Positions 8,724-17,361 of a stretch of 64,000 bases of DNA are shown here, one piece after another. A model generated the notes under the pieces. It was not told where the DNA came from. It did not search any database and saw only the letters and a list, made by a program, of their open reading frames with translations. The first letter of the stretch is position 1; the number at the start of each line of letters is the position of its first letter. Source of the DNA: Silanimonas sp021297925. GTDB lineage: Bacteria; Pseudomonadota; Gammaproteobacteria; Xanthomonadales; Xanthomonadaceae. Where the stretch lies: NCBI GenBank assembly GCA_027532825.1, contig JAPZTL010000008.1:1-64000 (forward strand), in the 5' to 3' direction. Position numbers and translations under genes: made by a program.

Positions 8724-8751
8724 ACGGCGCCCCGTCCGCAAGGAGATACCG

Positions 8752-9531
8752 ATGTCCCTCGCCGCCCGCTGGCGCCTCGACGGCCAGGTCGCCCTCGTCA
8801 CCGGGGCCAGCGCCGGCATCGGCCGCGCGACCGTCGACGAACTGCTCGGGCTCGGCGCGACGGTGCTGGCCTGCGCCCGCGACGCCTCGACGCTGGACGC
8901 CGCCGTCGCCGACTGGCGCGAGGACCACCCGGAAGGCGAGGTGCACGTGCTGTCCTGCGACGTCGCCACGACCGAGGGCCGCGAGCGCCTCTTCGACTGG
9001 ATCGAAGGCCTCGGCATCGGGCTGTCGATCCTCGTGAACAACGTCGGCACCAACCAGCGCCGCTCGACGATGGACTACGACGAGGCCGAATGGCGCGCGC
9101 TGTTCGAGACCAACCTGTTCTCCGCCTTCGAACTCTGCCGCGGCGCTTTCCCGCTGCTGCGCCAGCACGCCAGCGCCGCCATCGTGAACGTGGGTTCGGT
9201 GTCGGGCGCCACGCACGTGCGCACCGGGTCGCCTTACGGCATGACCAAGGCCGCGGTGCACCAGCTCACGCGCAACCTCGCCGCCGAGTGGGCGCCCGAG
9301 GGGATCCGCGTCAACGCCGTGCTGCCCTGGTACATCCGCACGCGCCGCACCTCGCCGATGCTGGCCGATGCCGATTACCTCGAGGCCGTGCTGGAGCGCA
9401 CGCCGATGGGCCGCGTTGGCGAGCCCGAGGAGGTCGCGGCGACGATCGCCTTCCTGTGCCTGCCCGCGTCGAGCTACGTCACCGCCCAGTGCGTGGCCGT
9501 CGACGGCGGGTTCCTCAATTACGGGTTCTAG
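8752..9531 (+). CDS. SDR family oxidoreductase, tropinone-reductase-like
   Basis: 259 residues, classical short-chain dehydrogenase/reductase. NAD(P) Rossmann motif TGASAGIG (about 17-24), NNVGTNQR (the NNxG motif), and the catalytic Ser-Tyr-Lys in SVSGATH...PYGMTK. The closing VAVDGGF block is also typical. The NNVGTN and LPWYIRT segments resemble plant tropinone-reductase-like and related bacterial SDRs; substrate is unknown. It has its own promoter and a strong ribosome site, and faces the convergent DUF4124 gene 5 bp away. Confidence 0.92.
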   Translation: MSLAARWRLDGQVALVTGASAGIGRATVDELLGLGATVLACARDASTLDAAVADWREDHPEGEVHVLSCDVATTEGRERLFDWIEGLGIGLSILVNNVGTNQRRSTMDYDEAEWRALFETNLFSAFELCRGAFPLLRQHASAAIVNVGSVSGATHVRTGSPYGMTKAAVHQLTRNLAAEWAPEGIRVNAVLPWYIRTRRTSPMLADADYLEAVLERTPMGRVGEPEEVAATIAFLCLPASSYVTAQCVAVDGGFLNYGF

Positions 9532-9536
9532 GTCGC

Positions 9537-10187
9537 TCAGCGCGCGCAGTCGTCCTCGACGACGGCCTTGGCGCGCTCGTAATCCGCCCGCCGCGCCGCC
9601 TGCGTGTCGCTGAACGCGGTGCGCAGCGCCGCCTCGGCCGCGGCGAGCCGTTCTTCCCAGGCCGCGCAGGCCGCTTCGCCTCGCAGTTCGACGCAGTCAT
9701 CCGTCACGGTCTGGCACAGCGTCGCCGCGGCCGGCGGCGCGCGTGAGAGGTCGACGCCCAGCACCGAGAGCGGCACGCAGCGCGGCTGCGGGTCCCAGTG
9801 GTCGACGAGCCGGGTCGCGTTGTTGAGGTCGGTGCAGCGCCACAGCGGCGGCGGCAGCACCGAGCGCGGGGGCGGCGCCGCAGTCCCGGCCTCGATGCGC
9901 GGGGCGTCGGCGTCCGTGTCGAGGGCCATCGGCGCCGGTGCGACGTCCACCGTCGTCGACGGGGGAGGGTCATGGGCCGCCGGCGGAGGCAGGGGCGGCC
10001 TCGCCATCGTCGCCACCTCGCGGGTCTCCTGCCGATGCCCCGGCGGGCAGGGCGCGTCCTGCACCGCGACGGCGCCGTCCGGCCCCGTGCAGCGATGGAG
10101 GACGCGGGCCGGAGTGGGCAGCGTGGCCCCGGTTACCCCGTTCGCCGCCAGCGCCAGGGCGAGGACCACGGCGGACGCGGCGGACAT
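9537..10187 (-). CDS. DUF4124 domain-containing exported protein
   Basis: 216 residues. N-terminal signal peptide (about 1-20, AVVLALALAANGVTGA), then a DUF4124-type segment (RVLHRCTGPDGAVAVQDAPC). A Pro-rich linker leads to a C-terminal region with several paired cysteines and an Ala/Glu/Arg-rich helix. DUF4124 proteins are periplasmic and of unknown function. It starts 5 bp after the topA stop on the same strand, so it is probably co-transcribed with topA. Confidence 0.8.
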   Translation of the reverse strand: MSAASAVVLALALAANGVTGATLPTPARVLHRCTGPDGAVAVQDAPCPPGHRQETREVATMARPPLPPPAAHDPPPSTTVDVAPAPMALDTDADAPRIEAGTAAPPPRSVLPPPLWRCTDLNNATRLVDHWDPQPRCVPLSVLGVDLSRAPPAAATLCQTVTDDCVELRGEAACAAWEERLAAAEAALRTAFSDTQAARRADYERAKAVVEDDCAR

Positions 10188-10192
10188 GGGAC

Positions 10193-12715
10193 TCAGGCCG
10201 TGGCGCGCGTCTTGGCCGCCGCCTTCTTGGCGGGCGCCTTCTTCGCGGCTTTCTTCACCGCGCTCGCCGCCGTTTTCTTCGCCGCGGCCTTCTTGGCCGG
10301 AGCTTTCTTCGCAGCGGCCTTCTTCGCCGGCGTCGCCACCTCGCCGGTCGCCGCGGCAGCGGCCTTCCTGACCGGGGCCTTCTTCACCTCAGCCTTCTTG
10401 GCCGCGGCCTTCTTGCCGAAGCGGGCCTTCGCCTCGGGCGCGGCCTCGAGGATCGCCTGACACTCCTCGAGCGTCAGCGAGGCCGGCTCGCGATCCTTCG
10501 GGATCTTGCCGTTCTTGCTGCCGTCGGTGATGTACGGGCCGTAGCGGCCGTTGAGCACTTCGATGCCGGCGTCGTCCCACTTCTTGATGATGCGGTTGGC
10601 GACCGCCAGCTCCTTGGCGTCGATGAGTTCCACCGCGCGCTCGAAGCTGATCGTGTACGGGTCGTCTTCCTTGCCCAGCGAGGCGTAGGTGGCGCCGCGC
10701 TTGGCGAAGGGGCCGAAGCGGCCGACGGCCACCGTCACCGTCTCGCCGTTCGACACGCCCAGCGTGCGCGGCAGGTCGAAGAGCTTGATCGCCTCATCAA
10801 GCGTGATCGTGTGCATGCTCTGCCCGCCGCGCAGCGAGGCGAACTTCGGCTTGTCTTCGTCCTCGGCGCTGCCGATCTGCGCGAACGGCCCGTAGCGCCC
10901 GAGGCGCACCGAGACCGGCTTGCCGCTCGTGGGGTCGACGCCGAGCACGCGCGAGCCCGAGGCCTCGCTGCGCTCCACGCTCTCGCCTTTCTCTTCCACC
11001 GTCTTGGAGAACGGCTTCCAGAACTTCTCCAGCAAGGGCACCCACTCGGCCTCGCCGCGCGAGACCTCGTCGAGCTCGTCCTCGAGCTTGGCGGTGAAGT
11101 CGTAGTCGACGTACTGCGTGAAGTGCGCCGAGAGGAATTTGGCCACCGCGCGGCCCACGTCGGTCGGCCGGAAGCGGCGCGCGTCGAGGTAGACGTATTC
11201 GCGGTTCAGCAGGGTCTGGATGATGCTGGCGTAGGTCGAGGGGCGGCCGATGCCGTGCTCCTCGAGCGCCTTCACCAGCGAGGCTTCCGAGAAACGCGGC
11301 GGCGGCTCGGTGAAGTGCTGGGTGGTGGTGACGTCGGCCAGCGGGATGCGGTCGCCCGGCTTCATGTCGGGCAGCTTGCGACCCTCCTCGTCGTCCTCCT
11401 CGCCCTTGGCGTCCTTGCCCTCCTCGTAGACGGCGAGGAAGCCCGGGTCGACGACGGTCGTGCCGCTGACGCGGAAGCCGTGCTGGCTGCCGGCGGCCAG
11501 GTCGACGGAGACGGTGTTCAGCGTGGCCGGCACCATCTGCGAGGCCAGCGTGCGCTTCCACACCAGCTCGTACAGGCGGCGCTCGTCGTCGGCGAGGAAG
11601 CGTGCCACCGAGGCCGGCGTGCGCAGCGCCGAGGTCGGGCGCACGGCCTCGTGGGCTTCCTGCGCGTTCTTCGACTTCGACTGGTAGAGCACCGGCTTGT
11701 CGGGCAGGGCCTGGGTGCCGAAGTCGCGGGCGATCACGTCGCGGATCTCGGCCACGGCGTCCACCGACAGGCTGACGCCGTCGGTACGCATGTAGGTGAT
11801 CAGGCCGACCGTGCCCTCGTCGCCGAGGGCCACGCCCTCGTAGAGCTTCTGCGCCACGCGCATGGTGCGGCTGGTGGAGAAGCCGAGCTTGCGTGCGGCC
11901 TCCTGCTGCAGCGTCGAGGTGATGAAGGGCGGCGCCGGGCGGCGCTTGCGCTGCTTGCTCTCGACGTCGGTGACGACCAGCAGCCCTTGCGCGTCCTTGG
12001 CGATCCGCGCACGGGCGGCTTCGGCCGTCTTGCCGTCGGTGATGGTGAACTGCTCGACCTTGCCGCCGTCGAGCTTCGTCAGCTTGGCGGTGAACGGCTG
12101 CTTCGGGTGCGTGGCTTCCGCGGCGATCGACCAGTACTCGCGCGCCTTGAAAGCCTCGATCTCCTCCTCGCGCTCGACGATCATCCGCAGCGCGGGCGAC
12201 TGCACGCGGCCCGCCGACAGCCCGCGTTGCACCTTGCGCCAGAGCAGCGGCGAGAGGTTGAAGCCGACGAGGTAGTCGAGCGCGCGGCGCGCCTGCTGCG
12301 CGTTCACCAGCTCGTCGCTGACCTTGCGCGGGTGCTCGACCGCTTCCTTGATCGCCTTCGGCGTGATTTCGGTGAACACCACGCGGTGCAGGGTCTTGTC
12401 CTTCAGCAGCTTGCGCTCCTTCAGGATCTCGGCGATGTGCCAGCTGATCGCCTCGCCTTCGCGGTCCGGGTCGGTCGCGAGGTAGATGGAGGTGGCGTCC
12501 TTGGCGGCCTTGGTGATCGCGTCGACGTGCTTCTCGTTCTTGTCGATCAGCTCGTAGCGCATGGCGAAGCCGCGCTCGGGATCGACCGCGCCCTCCTTGG
12601 GCACGAGGTCGCGCACGTGGCCGTAGCTGGCCAGCACCTGGAAGTCCTTGCCCAGGTACTTGTTGATGGTTTTCGCCTTGGCGGGCGATTCGACGATGAG
12701 GAGGTTCTTGGCCAT
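10193..12715 (-). CDS. topA: DNA topoisomerase I with Lys/Ala-rich C-terminal tail
   Basis: 840 residues. Type IA topoisomerase that relaxes negative supercoils through a 5'-phosphotyrosine. Toprim domain at the start (LIVESPAKAKTI, then DPDREGE near 82-88) and catalytic Tyr308 in GLITYMRTDG. The C-terminus has repeated GRYGPF-type modules but no CxxC zinc ribbons of the E. coli enzyme; only one cysteine is visible in this part. It ends in about 75 residues of KKAAAKKAPAKK-like repeats, resembling the basic tails of actinobacterial and some other TopA proteins. Downstream of smg in the same direction; the DUF4124 gene follows. Confidence 0.97.
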   Translation of the reverse strand: MAKNLLIVESPAKAKTINKYLGKDFQVLASYGHVRDLVPKEGAVDPERGFAMRYELIDKNEKHVDAITKAAKDATSIYLATDPDREGEAISWHIAEILKERKLLKDKTLHRVVFTEITPKAIKEAVEHPRKVSDELVNAQQARRALDYLVGFNLSPLLWRKVQRGLSAGRVQSPALRMIVEREEEIEAFKAREYWSIAAEATHPKQPFTAKLTKLDGGKVEQFTITDGKTAEAARARIAKDAQGLLVVTDVESKQRKRRPAPPFITSTLQQEAARKLGFSTSRTMRVAQKLYEGVALGDEGTVGLITYMRTDGVSLSVDAVAEIRDVIARDFGTQALPDKPVLYQSKSKNAQEAHEAVRPTSALRTPASVARFLADDERRLYELVWKRTLASQMVPATLNTVSVDLAAGSQHGFRVSGTTVVDPGFLAVYEEGKDAKGEEDDEEGRKLPDMKPGDRIPLADVTTTQHFTEPPPRFSEASLVKALEEHGIGRPSTYASIIQTLLNREYVYLDARRFRPTDVGRAVAKFLSAHFTQYVDYDFTAKLEDELDEVSRGEAEWVPLLEKFWKPFSKTVEEKGESVERSEASGSRVLGVDPTSGKPVSVRLGRYGPFAQIGSAEDEDKPKFASLRGGQSMHTITLDEAIKLFDLPRTLGVSNGETVTVAVGRFGPFAKRGATYASLGKEDDPYTISFERAVELIDAKELAVANRIIKKWDDAGIEVLNGRYGPYITDGSKNGKIPKDREPASLTLEECQAILEAAPEAKARFGKKAAAKKAEVKKAPVRKAAAAATGEVATPAKKAAAKKAPAKKAAAKKTAASAVKKAAKKAPAKKAAAKTRATA

Positions 12716-12765
12716 GTCCGGTTTACCGTGAGGGCCGCGCGCGGGTGCCGCGCGAAGGGGCGAAA

Positions 12766-12783
12766 GCCCGCCAAGCGGCGGGC
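12766..12783 (-). terminator. Hairpin between smg and topA, possible terminator or attenuator
   Basis: GCCCGCC-4 nt-GGCGGGC gives a perfect 7-bp stem. On the minus strand it is followed only by CTTTCG, a weak U-tract; the better T-run (12790-12795) is on the other side, where no plus-strand gene ends. Confidence 0.45.
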
Positions 12784-12837
12784 CTTCTCTTTTTTCATTA
12801 GGGGCACCGCGGCGACGGCGGTGTCAAGTCGCCGGCG

Positions 12838-13311
12838 TCAATGCGCCGGCGCGGGGGCGTCCCCGAACATCAGGTTTTCCATCCACGCATAGGCCGCTTC
12901 CGAGCCCGGCTGGTTGAACAGGACCATCAGGACGACCCACTTCAGGTCGTCGAGGTCGAGGCCCTCCTGGTCCAGCGCCATCGCCCGGTCGAGGACCAGT
13001 TCGCGCTGCTCCGCCGACAGCACGGCGCTCTGCTCGAGGAACATCAGGAAGCCGACGCCCTCGGCGTCGAGCTTGGCGTACTCCACGTCGGTATAGAGCC
13101 GGACGGGGGCGTCGGTGCGGACGTGCCCGGCGGCCGGTCGCTGCGCGGCCAGCGCATCGAGCCATTCGAAGGCCTTGTGGATCTCCGCGGGGCTGAAGCC
13201 GGCGTCGAGCAGGCTGGCCTGGAGGGAGTCGCGGTCACGGACGAGGTCGGACTCGTCACTGAAATAGTGTTCGAAGAGGTAGAGCAGGACGTCGAGGATC
13301 GATTCTTTCAT
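12838..13311 (-). CDS. smg: Smg family protein (DUF494)
   Basis: 157 residues, the normal Smg length, starting MKESILDVLLYLFEHYF and containing the conserved LKWVVLMVLFNQPG near the C-terminus. Function is unresolved; the gene lies next to dprA in many proteobacteria, as here. Its ATG overlaps the dprA stop by one base (TGATG), implying translational coupling. Confidence 0.95.
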   Translation of the reverse strand: MKESILDVLLYLFEHYFSDESDLVRDRDSLQASLLDAGFSPAEIHKAFEWLDALAAQRPAAGHVRTDAPVRLYTDVEYAKLDAEGVGFLMFLEQSAVLSAEQRELVLDRAMALDQEGLDLDDLKWVVLMVLFNQPGSEAAYAWMENLMFGDAPAPAH

Positions 13312-14516
13312 CAGCCCGTGCGCCTGCGCCGGGGGACGGCGCCTGTGGGAGGGGCGGAACCGCAGGGGTGGTACACCCCATGCTGCTGCGTGAGACGGCC
13401 CTCCAGCTCCATGGCAAGCAGGATGGGGGCGAGGGTCGACCCCGTCAACCCGGTCCGCAGCGACAGTTCATCCAGATCGGCGCCCTCGCTGCCCAGCGCG
13501 GCCAGAACGTGGCGTGCACGGGGGTCGGCCGGCGGGCAGCCGACGGCGCCGGGGTCCTGCGGCGGGCCATCCCCGTCCAGCATCTGGCGTCCCGAGCCCC
13601 CGAGGTGCTCGCGCAGGGCGGGGACCGCCCGCCCGGCGACCTCCCCCAGCAAGTCGAGGATCTGGCCGGGCTCGTCCGCCAGAAGGGCCCCGTCCCGGAT
13701 CAGCCGATGGCAGCCTCGGGCCTTGGGGTTCTCCGGCGCCCCGGGCAGGGCGGCGACCTCCCGGCCCGCCTCTGCGGCCAGCCGTGCCGTGATGAGGGCC
13801 CCCGAGCGCTGGGCGGCCTCGATGACGACCGTGGCGAGGGCCAGGCCGGCGATGACGCGGTTCCGTGCCGGGAAGTGCGCGGCCAGCGGCGGGGTCCCGG
13901 GGGGATGCTCCGTGACCAGGCAGCCTTCCCGGGCGAGGGCGGTCTTCAAGGCGCTGTTGATGGCGGGATAGCACTGGTCCGGCCCGGTCCCCATGACCGC
14001 GACGCTGCCGGGGGCCTCGAGGCAGGCGCCGTGCGCGGCGGTGTCGATCCCGGCGGCGAGGCCGCTGGTGACCACGTAGCCCGCCTCGCCGAAGGCCCGG
14101 GCCCAGCGCGCGGCCCGCTCGCGGCCGGCCGGCGTCGGGGCGCGGCTGCCCACAACGGCGATCTGCGGCCACCACAGGCGCTCGACGCGCCCTTCGACGA
14201 AGAGCAGCGTCGGCGGCTGCGGGGCGCCGGCCAGCTGGCTGGGGTACAGGGCGCTGCCCCAGCCGACCAGATGGCGATGCGCCCCACCCTCCCGCCAACG
14301 GAGGGCCGCCTCCGCGGCCCGTCGTGCGTCCTCGCCCGACGTGGCGGCCCGGGCGGGCGGCGGTGCGCCGGCCGCCGTCCAGGCCGCGTCGTCGGCCCCG
14401 AGGGCGGCGATCGGGGCCTCGTCCCCGGCATGGGTGCAAGCGTCGAGCAGGCGGCGCAGCCAGCCGGCGCCGCCGGCGGCATGGTGGAGGCGGAGGAGGG
14501 CGGAGTCGGTGTCCAT
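13311..14516 (-). CDS. dprA: DNA-processing protein DprA
   Basis: 401 residues. DprA/Smf binds incoming single-stranded DNA and loads RecA during natural transformation. Seen: Rossmann-like core with VVGSRAPTPAGRE, the TSGLAAGIDTAAH block, FPARNRVIAGL and EAAQRSGALIT, followed by a C-terminal winged-helix-type DML1 domain (DLDELSLRTGLTGSTLAPIL). The start chosen is ATG 14516; another ATG at 14528 lies within the hairpin upstream. Overlaps smg by one base. Confidence 0.95.
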   Translation of the reverse strand: MDTDSALLRLHHAAGGAGWLRRLLDACTHAGDEAPIAALGADDAAWTAAGAPPPARAATSGEDARRAAEAALRWREGGAHRHLVGWGSALYPSQLAGAPQPPTLLFVEGRVERLWWPQIAVVGSRAPTPAGRERAARWARAFGEAGYVVTSGLAAGIDTAAHGACLEAPGSVAVMGTGPDQCYPAINSALKTALAREGCLVTEHPPGTPPLAAHFPARNRVIAGLALATVVIEAAQRSGALITARLAAEAGREVAALPGAPENPKARGCHRLIRDGALLADEPGQILDLLGEVAGRAVPALREHLGGSGRQMLDGDGPPQDPGAVGCPPADPRARHVLAALGSEGADLDELSLRTGLTGSTLAPILLAMELEGRLTQQHGVYHPCGSAPPTGAVPRRRRTG

Positions 14517-14525
14517 GCCGGAAAG

Positions 14526-14553
14526 CATCGGGGCGCCCGAAGGCGCCCCGATG
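14526..14553 (-). terminator. 12-bp hairpin with UUCG tetraloop between the LysM gene and dprA
   Basis: CATCGGGGCGCC (14526-14537) is perfectly complementary to GGCGCCCCGATG (14542-14553). In the minus-strand RNA the loop is C(UUCG)G, a very stable tetraloop. The following CTTTCC is a poor U-tract, so it may stall, terminate or protect the mRNA. Confidence 0.6.
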
Positions 14554-14578
14554 TCGGTGCTTGTCGCTGCGCCGCGTC

Positions 14579-15715
14579 CTATTGCGTCGCGTCGGGCTCC
14601 TTGAGGCGATCGTCGACCTGCACCGGCCGGATCGCGTCCATCACCAGGGCGTAGCTCACACGGTCGAAGGTGCGGAACACCATCACGCGGCCGCTGAACT
14701 CGTCGGGCAGCTGCACCTTGTCGACCTGCGCGGCCACCCAGTTCCGGTTCGCGGCGTCGTCCGGGGTGTTCGTGCCAGGGCGCCACGCCGAGAACACGGT
14801 GCCGTTCCTGACGCCGTCGCGACTGCCGACCGAGAGGGCCACGACCGAGTTCGGACCGGCGGCGAGACTGGTGTCGGCCACGGCAAGCACGCGGGCGTGC
14901 TCGGGGATGCTGGCGGCCGGCCGCGGCAGGAAGGTCGCGTCGTAGGGCGGCATGCCGCCGGCGAGCGCGCGGTCGCCGGCACGGACGTCGCCCGGGCCCT
15001 CGACGAGGAGCGCGAGGGTCACGTCGCCCTGGACCTGCGTCACGCGCGCGAGGGCCTGGCGGGTCAGCTCGATGCCCAGCGTCTCGCCCTCGCGCGAGGC
15101 GACCGAGCCCCAGGTGTTCGGCCAGTCGCGGTAGGTGGTGTCGCCGCGGTGGTCGAGCGAGTCGGGAATGATGTTGTTGCGGCGGTTCGCGGCCGGCAGG
15201 CGGAACACGAAGGCCGGGCGGACCAGGCGGATGGTGTCGCCCACCGACACGCCGGACAGGCCGCGGATGTAGGCGATCTGCCCTTCCGAGGCGCGCAGGC
15301 GATCGCCTTCCAGAGCGACGACATGCGGCAGGTCGTCGATATCCTCGACCACCATGCGGTCCTCGAGGAAGGCCTCGATGTCGGCGAGCGGCACCGTCGT
15401 GATCGCATCGCCGCCGCGGGCCGCGGCCGGCGTGGTGGTCAGGACCGGCCGCTGTCCGCCGGACCCGTCGAGGTAGGCGAGGCTGATCACGTCGCCCGGG
15501 AACAGGCGGTGCGGGTTCTCGATCTGCGGATTGGCCTGCCAGATCTCCGGCCACCGCCAAGGTTTGTCGAGGAACTTGGCGGCGATGCTCCACAGCGTGT
15601 CGCCACGCTGGACCGTGTAGGACGTCGGATGACCCTCGCGCAATTCCGCGGCGGCAGCGTAGGTCGCCACCGTCAGCAGCGCAGCGGCGGCGACTGCATG
15701 AAGCCGTTGAAGCAT
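14579..15715 (-). CDS. LysM peptidoglycan-binding protein
   Basis: 378 residues from ATG 15715, which has GGGGGAT about 8 nt upstream; an in-frame ATG at 15751 has none. Signal peptide (residues 1-23, LLTVATYAAAA), then one LysM domain (about 33-82: SYTVQRGDTLWSIAAKFL...NPHRLFPGDVI) that should bind cell-wall glycan. The remaining 290 residues have no catalytic motif I recognise and match the conserved LysM proteins next to dprA in xanthomonads. Likely periplasmic or envelope-associated. Divergent from def. Confidence 0.9.
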   Translation of the reverse strand: MLQRLHAVAAAALLTVATYAAAAELREGHPTSYTVQRGDTLWSIAAKFLDKPWRWPEIWQANPQIENPHRLFPGDVISLAYLDGSGGQRPVLTTTPAAARGGDAITTVPLADIEAFLEDRMVVEDIDDLPHVVALEGDRLRASEGQIAYIRGLSGVSVGDTIRLVRPAFVFRLPAANRRNNIIPDSLDHRGDTTYRDWPNTWGSVASREGETLGIELTRQALARVTQVQGDVTLALLVEGPGDVRAGDRALAGGMPPYDATFLPRPAASIPEHARVLAVADTSLAAGPNSVVALSVGSRDGVRNGTVFSAWRPGTNTPDDAANRNWVAAQVDKVQLPDEFSGRVMVFRTFDRVSYALVMDAIRPVQVDDRLKEPDATQ

Positions 15716-15756
15716 GGCGGCTATCCCCCTGATTTTCCGCGACGTTAACACTTGTC

Positions 15757-15762
15757 ACTATA
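15757..15762 (-). promoter_or_regulatory. -10 element of the LysM gene
   Basis: TATAGT on the minus strand, about 40 bp before ATG 15715. The same stretch reads CACTATAGACC on the plus strand, so weak symmetric use is possible. Confidence 0.4.
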
Positions 15763-15862
15763 GACCAGAACCTTCGCGGCCATGCAAGCCGGGCGCGCCG
15801 GACGGGGGTGCCGCCCCTCTGCCCGTGCCCCCGCGTGCAGGGCCCCATCGCGCGCCGCTGGC

Positions 15863-15868
15863 TACACT
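15863..15868 (+). promoter_or_regulatory. -10 element of the def-fmt-rsmB operon
   Basis: TACACT in GGCTACACTGTG, 42 bp before the def ATG at 15911. Confidence 0.45.
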
Positions 15869-15910
15869 GTGCTGCCCGCGGGTCCGGCCCGCCCCGTCCT
15901 GCCTTGCGCC

Positions 15911-16414
15911 ATGGCCCTGCTGCCCATCCTCCGCTTCCCCGATCCCCGCCTCCGCACCGTCGCCAAGCCGGTCGAGCAGGTCGACGACGCCCTGCGGGCG
16001 CTGATCGACGACATGTTCCAGACCATGTACGACGAGCCGGGCATCGGCCTCGCCGCCACCCAGGTCGACCAGCACATCCGCCTGATCGTCATGGACGTTT
16101 CGGACGACAAGTCGAACAAGAAGGTGCTGATCAACCCGGAGATCGTCGCCTCCAGCGGCGTGCAGAACTGCAAGGAAGGCTGCCTCTCGGTGCCGACCGT
16201 GTTCGCCGAGGTGAAGCGCGCGGAGACGGTGACCGTCCGCGCCCTGGGCCGCGACGGCGAGCCCTACGAGTTCACCTGCAGCGGCCTCGAGGCCGTCTGC
16301 GTGCAGCACGAGATGGACCACCTCGACGGCAAGGTGTTCGTCGATTACCTCACGCCGCTGAAGCGCGAGATGGCAATGAAGAAGCTCGCCAAGCTGGCCA
16401 AGGCCGAGGGCTGA
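15911..16414 (+). CDS. def: Peptide deformylase
   Basis: 167 residues. Removes the formyl group from nascent N-formylmethionine. All three metal-site motifs are present: GIGLAATQ (44-51), EGCLS (89-93, Cys91) and QHEMDHLDG (132-140; His133, Glu134, His137). An in-frame start at 15782 would add 43 Arg/Pro-rich residues and is rejected. The stop overlaps the fmt start by one base (TGATG). Confidence 0.98.
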   Translation: MALLPILRFPDPRLRTVAKPVEQVDDALRALIDDMFQTMYDEPGIGLAATQVDQHIRLIVMDVSDDKSNKKVLINPEIVASSGVQNCKEGCLSVPTVFAEVKRAETVTVRALGRDGEPYEFTCSGLEAVCVQHEMDHLDGKVFVDYLTPLKREMAMKKLAKLAKAEG

Positions 16415-17361
16415 TGGCGCTGCGGATCGTCTTCGCGGGCACGCCGGAATTCAGCGTGCCTTGCCTCGATGCCGCCGCCGCGCGCGGCGAGGTCGTGGCG
16501 GTGTACACCCAGCCCGATCGCCCCGCCGGCCGTGGGCGCGCGCTGGCCGAGTCCCCGGTGAAGCAGCGCGCGAAGCAGCTGGGCATCGAGGTGTTCCAGC
16601 CGGCCACGCTGCGCGATGCGGAGGCACAGGCGCAGCTGAGCAGATTGAAGCCCGATCTGATGGTGGTGGTGGCCTATGGGCTGATCCTGCCGCAGGCCGT
16701 GCTCGACATCCCGACCCACGGCTGCTGGAACGTGCACGCCTCGTTGCTGCCTCGCTGGCGTGGCGCCGCGCCGATCCAGCGTGCGATCGAGGCGGGGGAT
16801 GCCGAAACCGGCGTCGATCTGATGCGGATGGAAAAGGGCCTCGACACCGGGCCGCTGATGCTTCGTCTGACCACGCCGATCACCGACACCGACACCGGCG
16901 GCACGCTGCACGACCGCCTCTCGGCGCTTGGTGCGGAAGTGCTGGGCGACGGCCTGAAGCTGCTGCGCGCCGGCATGGTGCCGGTGGCCACGAAGCAGCC
17001 CGACGAAGGCGCGACCTACGCGCACAAGCTCGAAAAAGCCGAGGCGCGCCTCGACTGGGCGCAGCCGGCCGTCGTGCTGGCGCGCAAGGTGCGCGCCTTC
17101 CATCCGTGGCCGGTCGCCGAATGCGAGCTCGTCGGCGAGCGCCTGCGGGTGCATGGGGCCGTGCCGCTGTCGGCGTCAGCGGCGCGCGTGCTCGACGTGG
17201 CGCGCCATCCCCCGGGAACGCTGGTCGCCGCGACGAGGGAAGGCCTGACCGTGGCCTGCGGCGAGGGCGCGCTGCGCCTCACCGTGGTGCAGCGCGAGGG
17301 CGGGAAGCCGGTCGGTGCCGCCGATTTCCTCAATGCCCGCCCGCAGTTGAGGACAGCATGA
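16414..17361 (+). CDS. fmt: Methionyl-tRNA formyltransferase
   Basis: 315 residues. Transfers formyl from 10-formyl-THF to initiator Met-tRNA. Begins MALRIVFAGTPEFSVP; has the signature HASLLPRWRGAAPIQRAI with catalytic Asn-His upstream (WNVH), and the C-terminal OB-fold region. Start and stop are coupled to def (1-nt overlap) and rsmB (ATGA). Confidence 0.98.
   Translation: MALRIVFAGTPEFSVPCLDAAAARGEVVAVYTQPDRPAGRGRALAESPVKQRAKQLGIEVFQPATLRDAEAQAQLSRLKPDLMVVVAYGLILPQAVLDIPTHGCWNVHASLLPRWRGAAPIQRAIEAGDAETGVDLMRMEKGLDTGPLMLRLTTPITDTDTGGTLHDRLSALGAEVLGDGLKLLRAGMVPVATKQPDEGATYAHKLEKAEARLDWAQPAVVLARKVRAFHPWPVAECELVGERLRVHGAVPLSASAARVLDVARHPPGTLVAATREGLTVACGEGALRLTVVQREGGKPVGAADFLNARPQLRTA

Noticed and set aside
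10193..10420. Repetitive GC-rich tract resembling a direct-repeat array
   Set aside because: It encodes the Lys/Ala tail of TopA; repeats are codon-level, with no spacers, so it is not CRISPR.
9938..12892. 984-codon plus-strand ORF opposite topA
   Set aside because: Exact antisense of the TopA coding region; long only because high GC removes stop codons.
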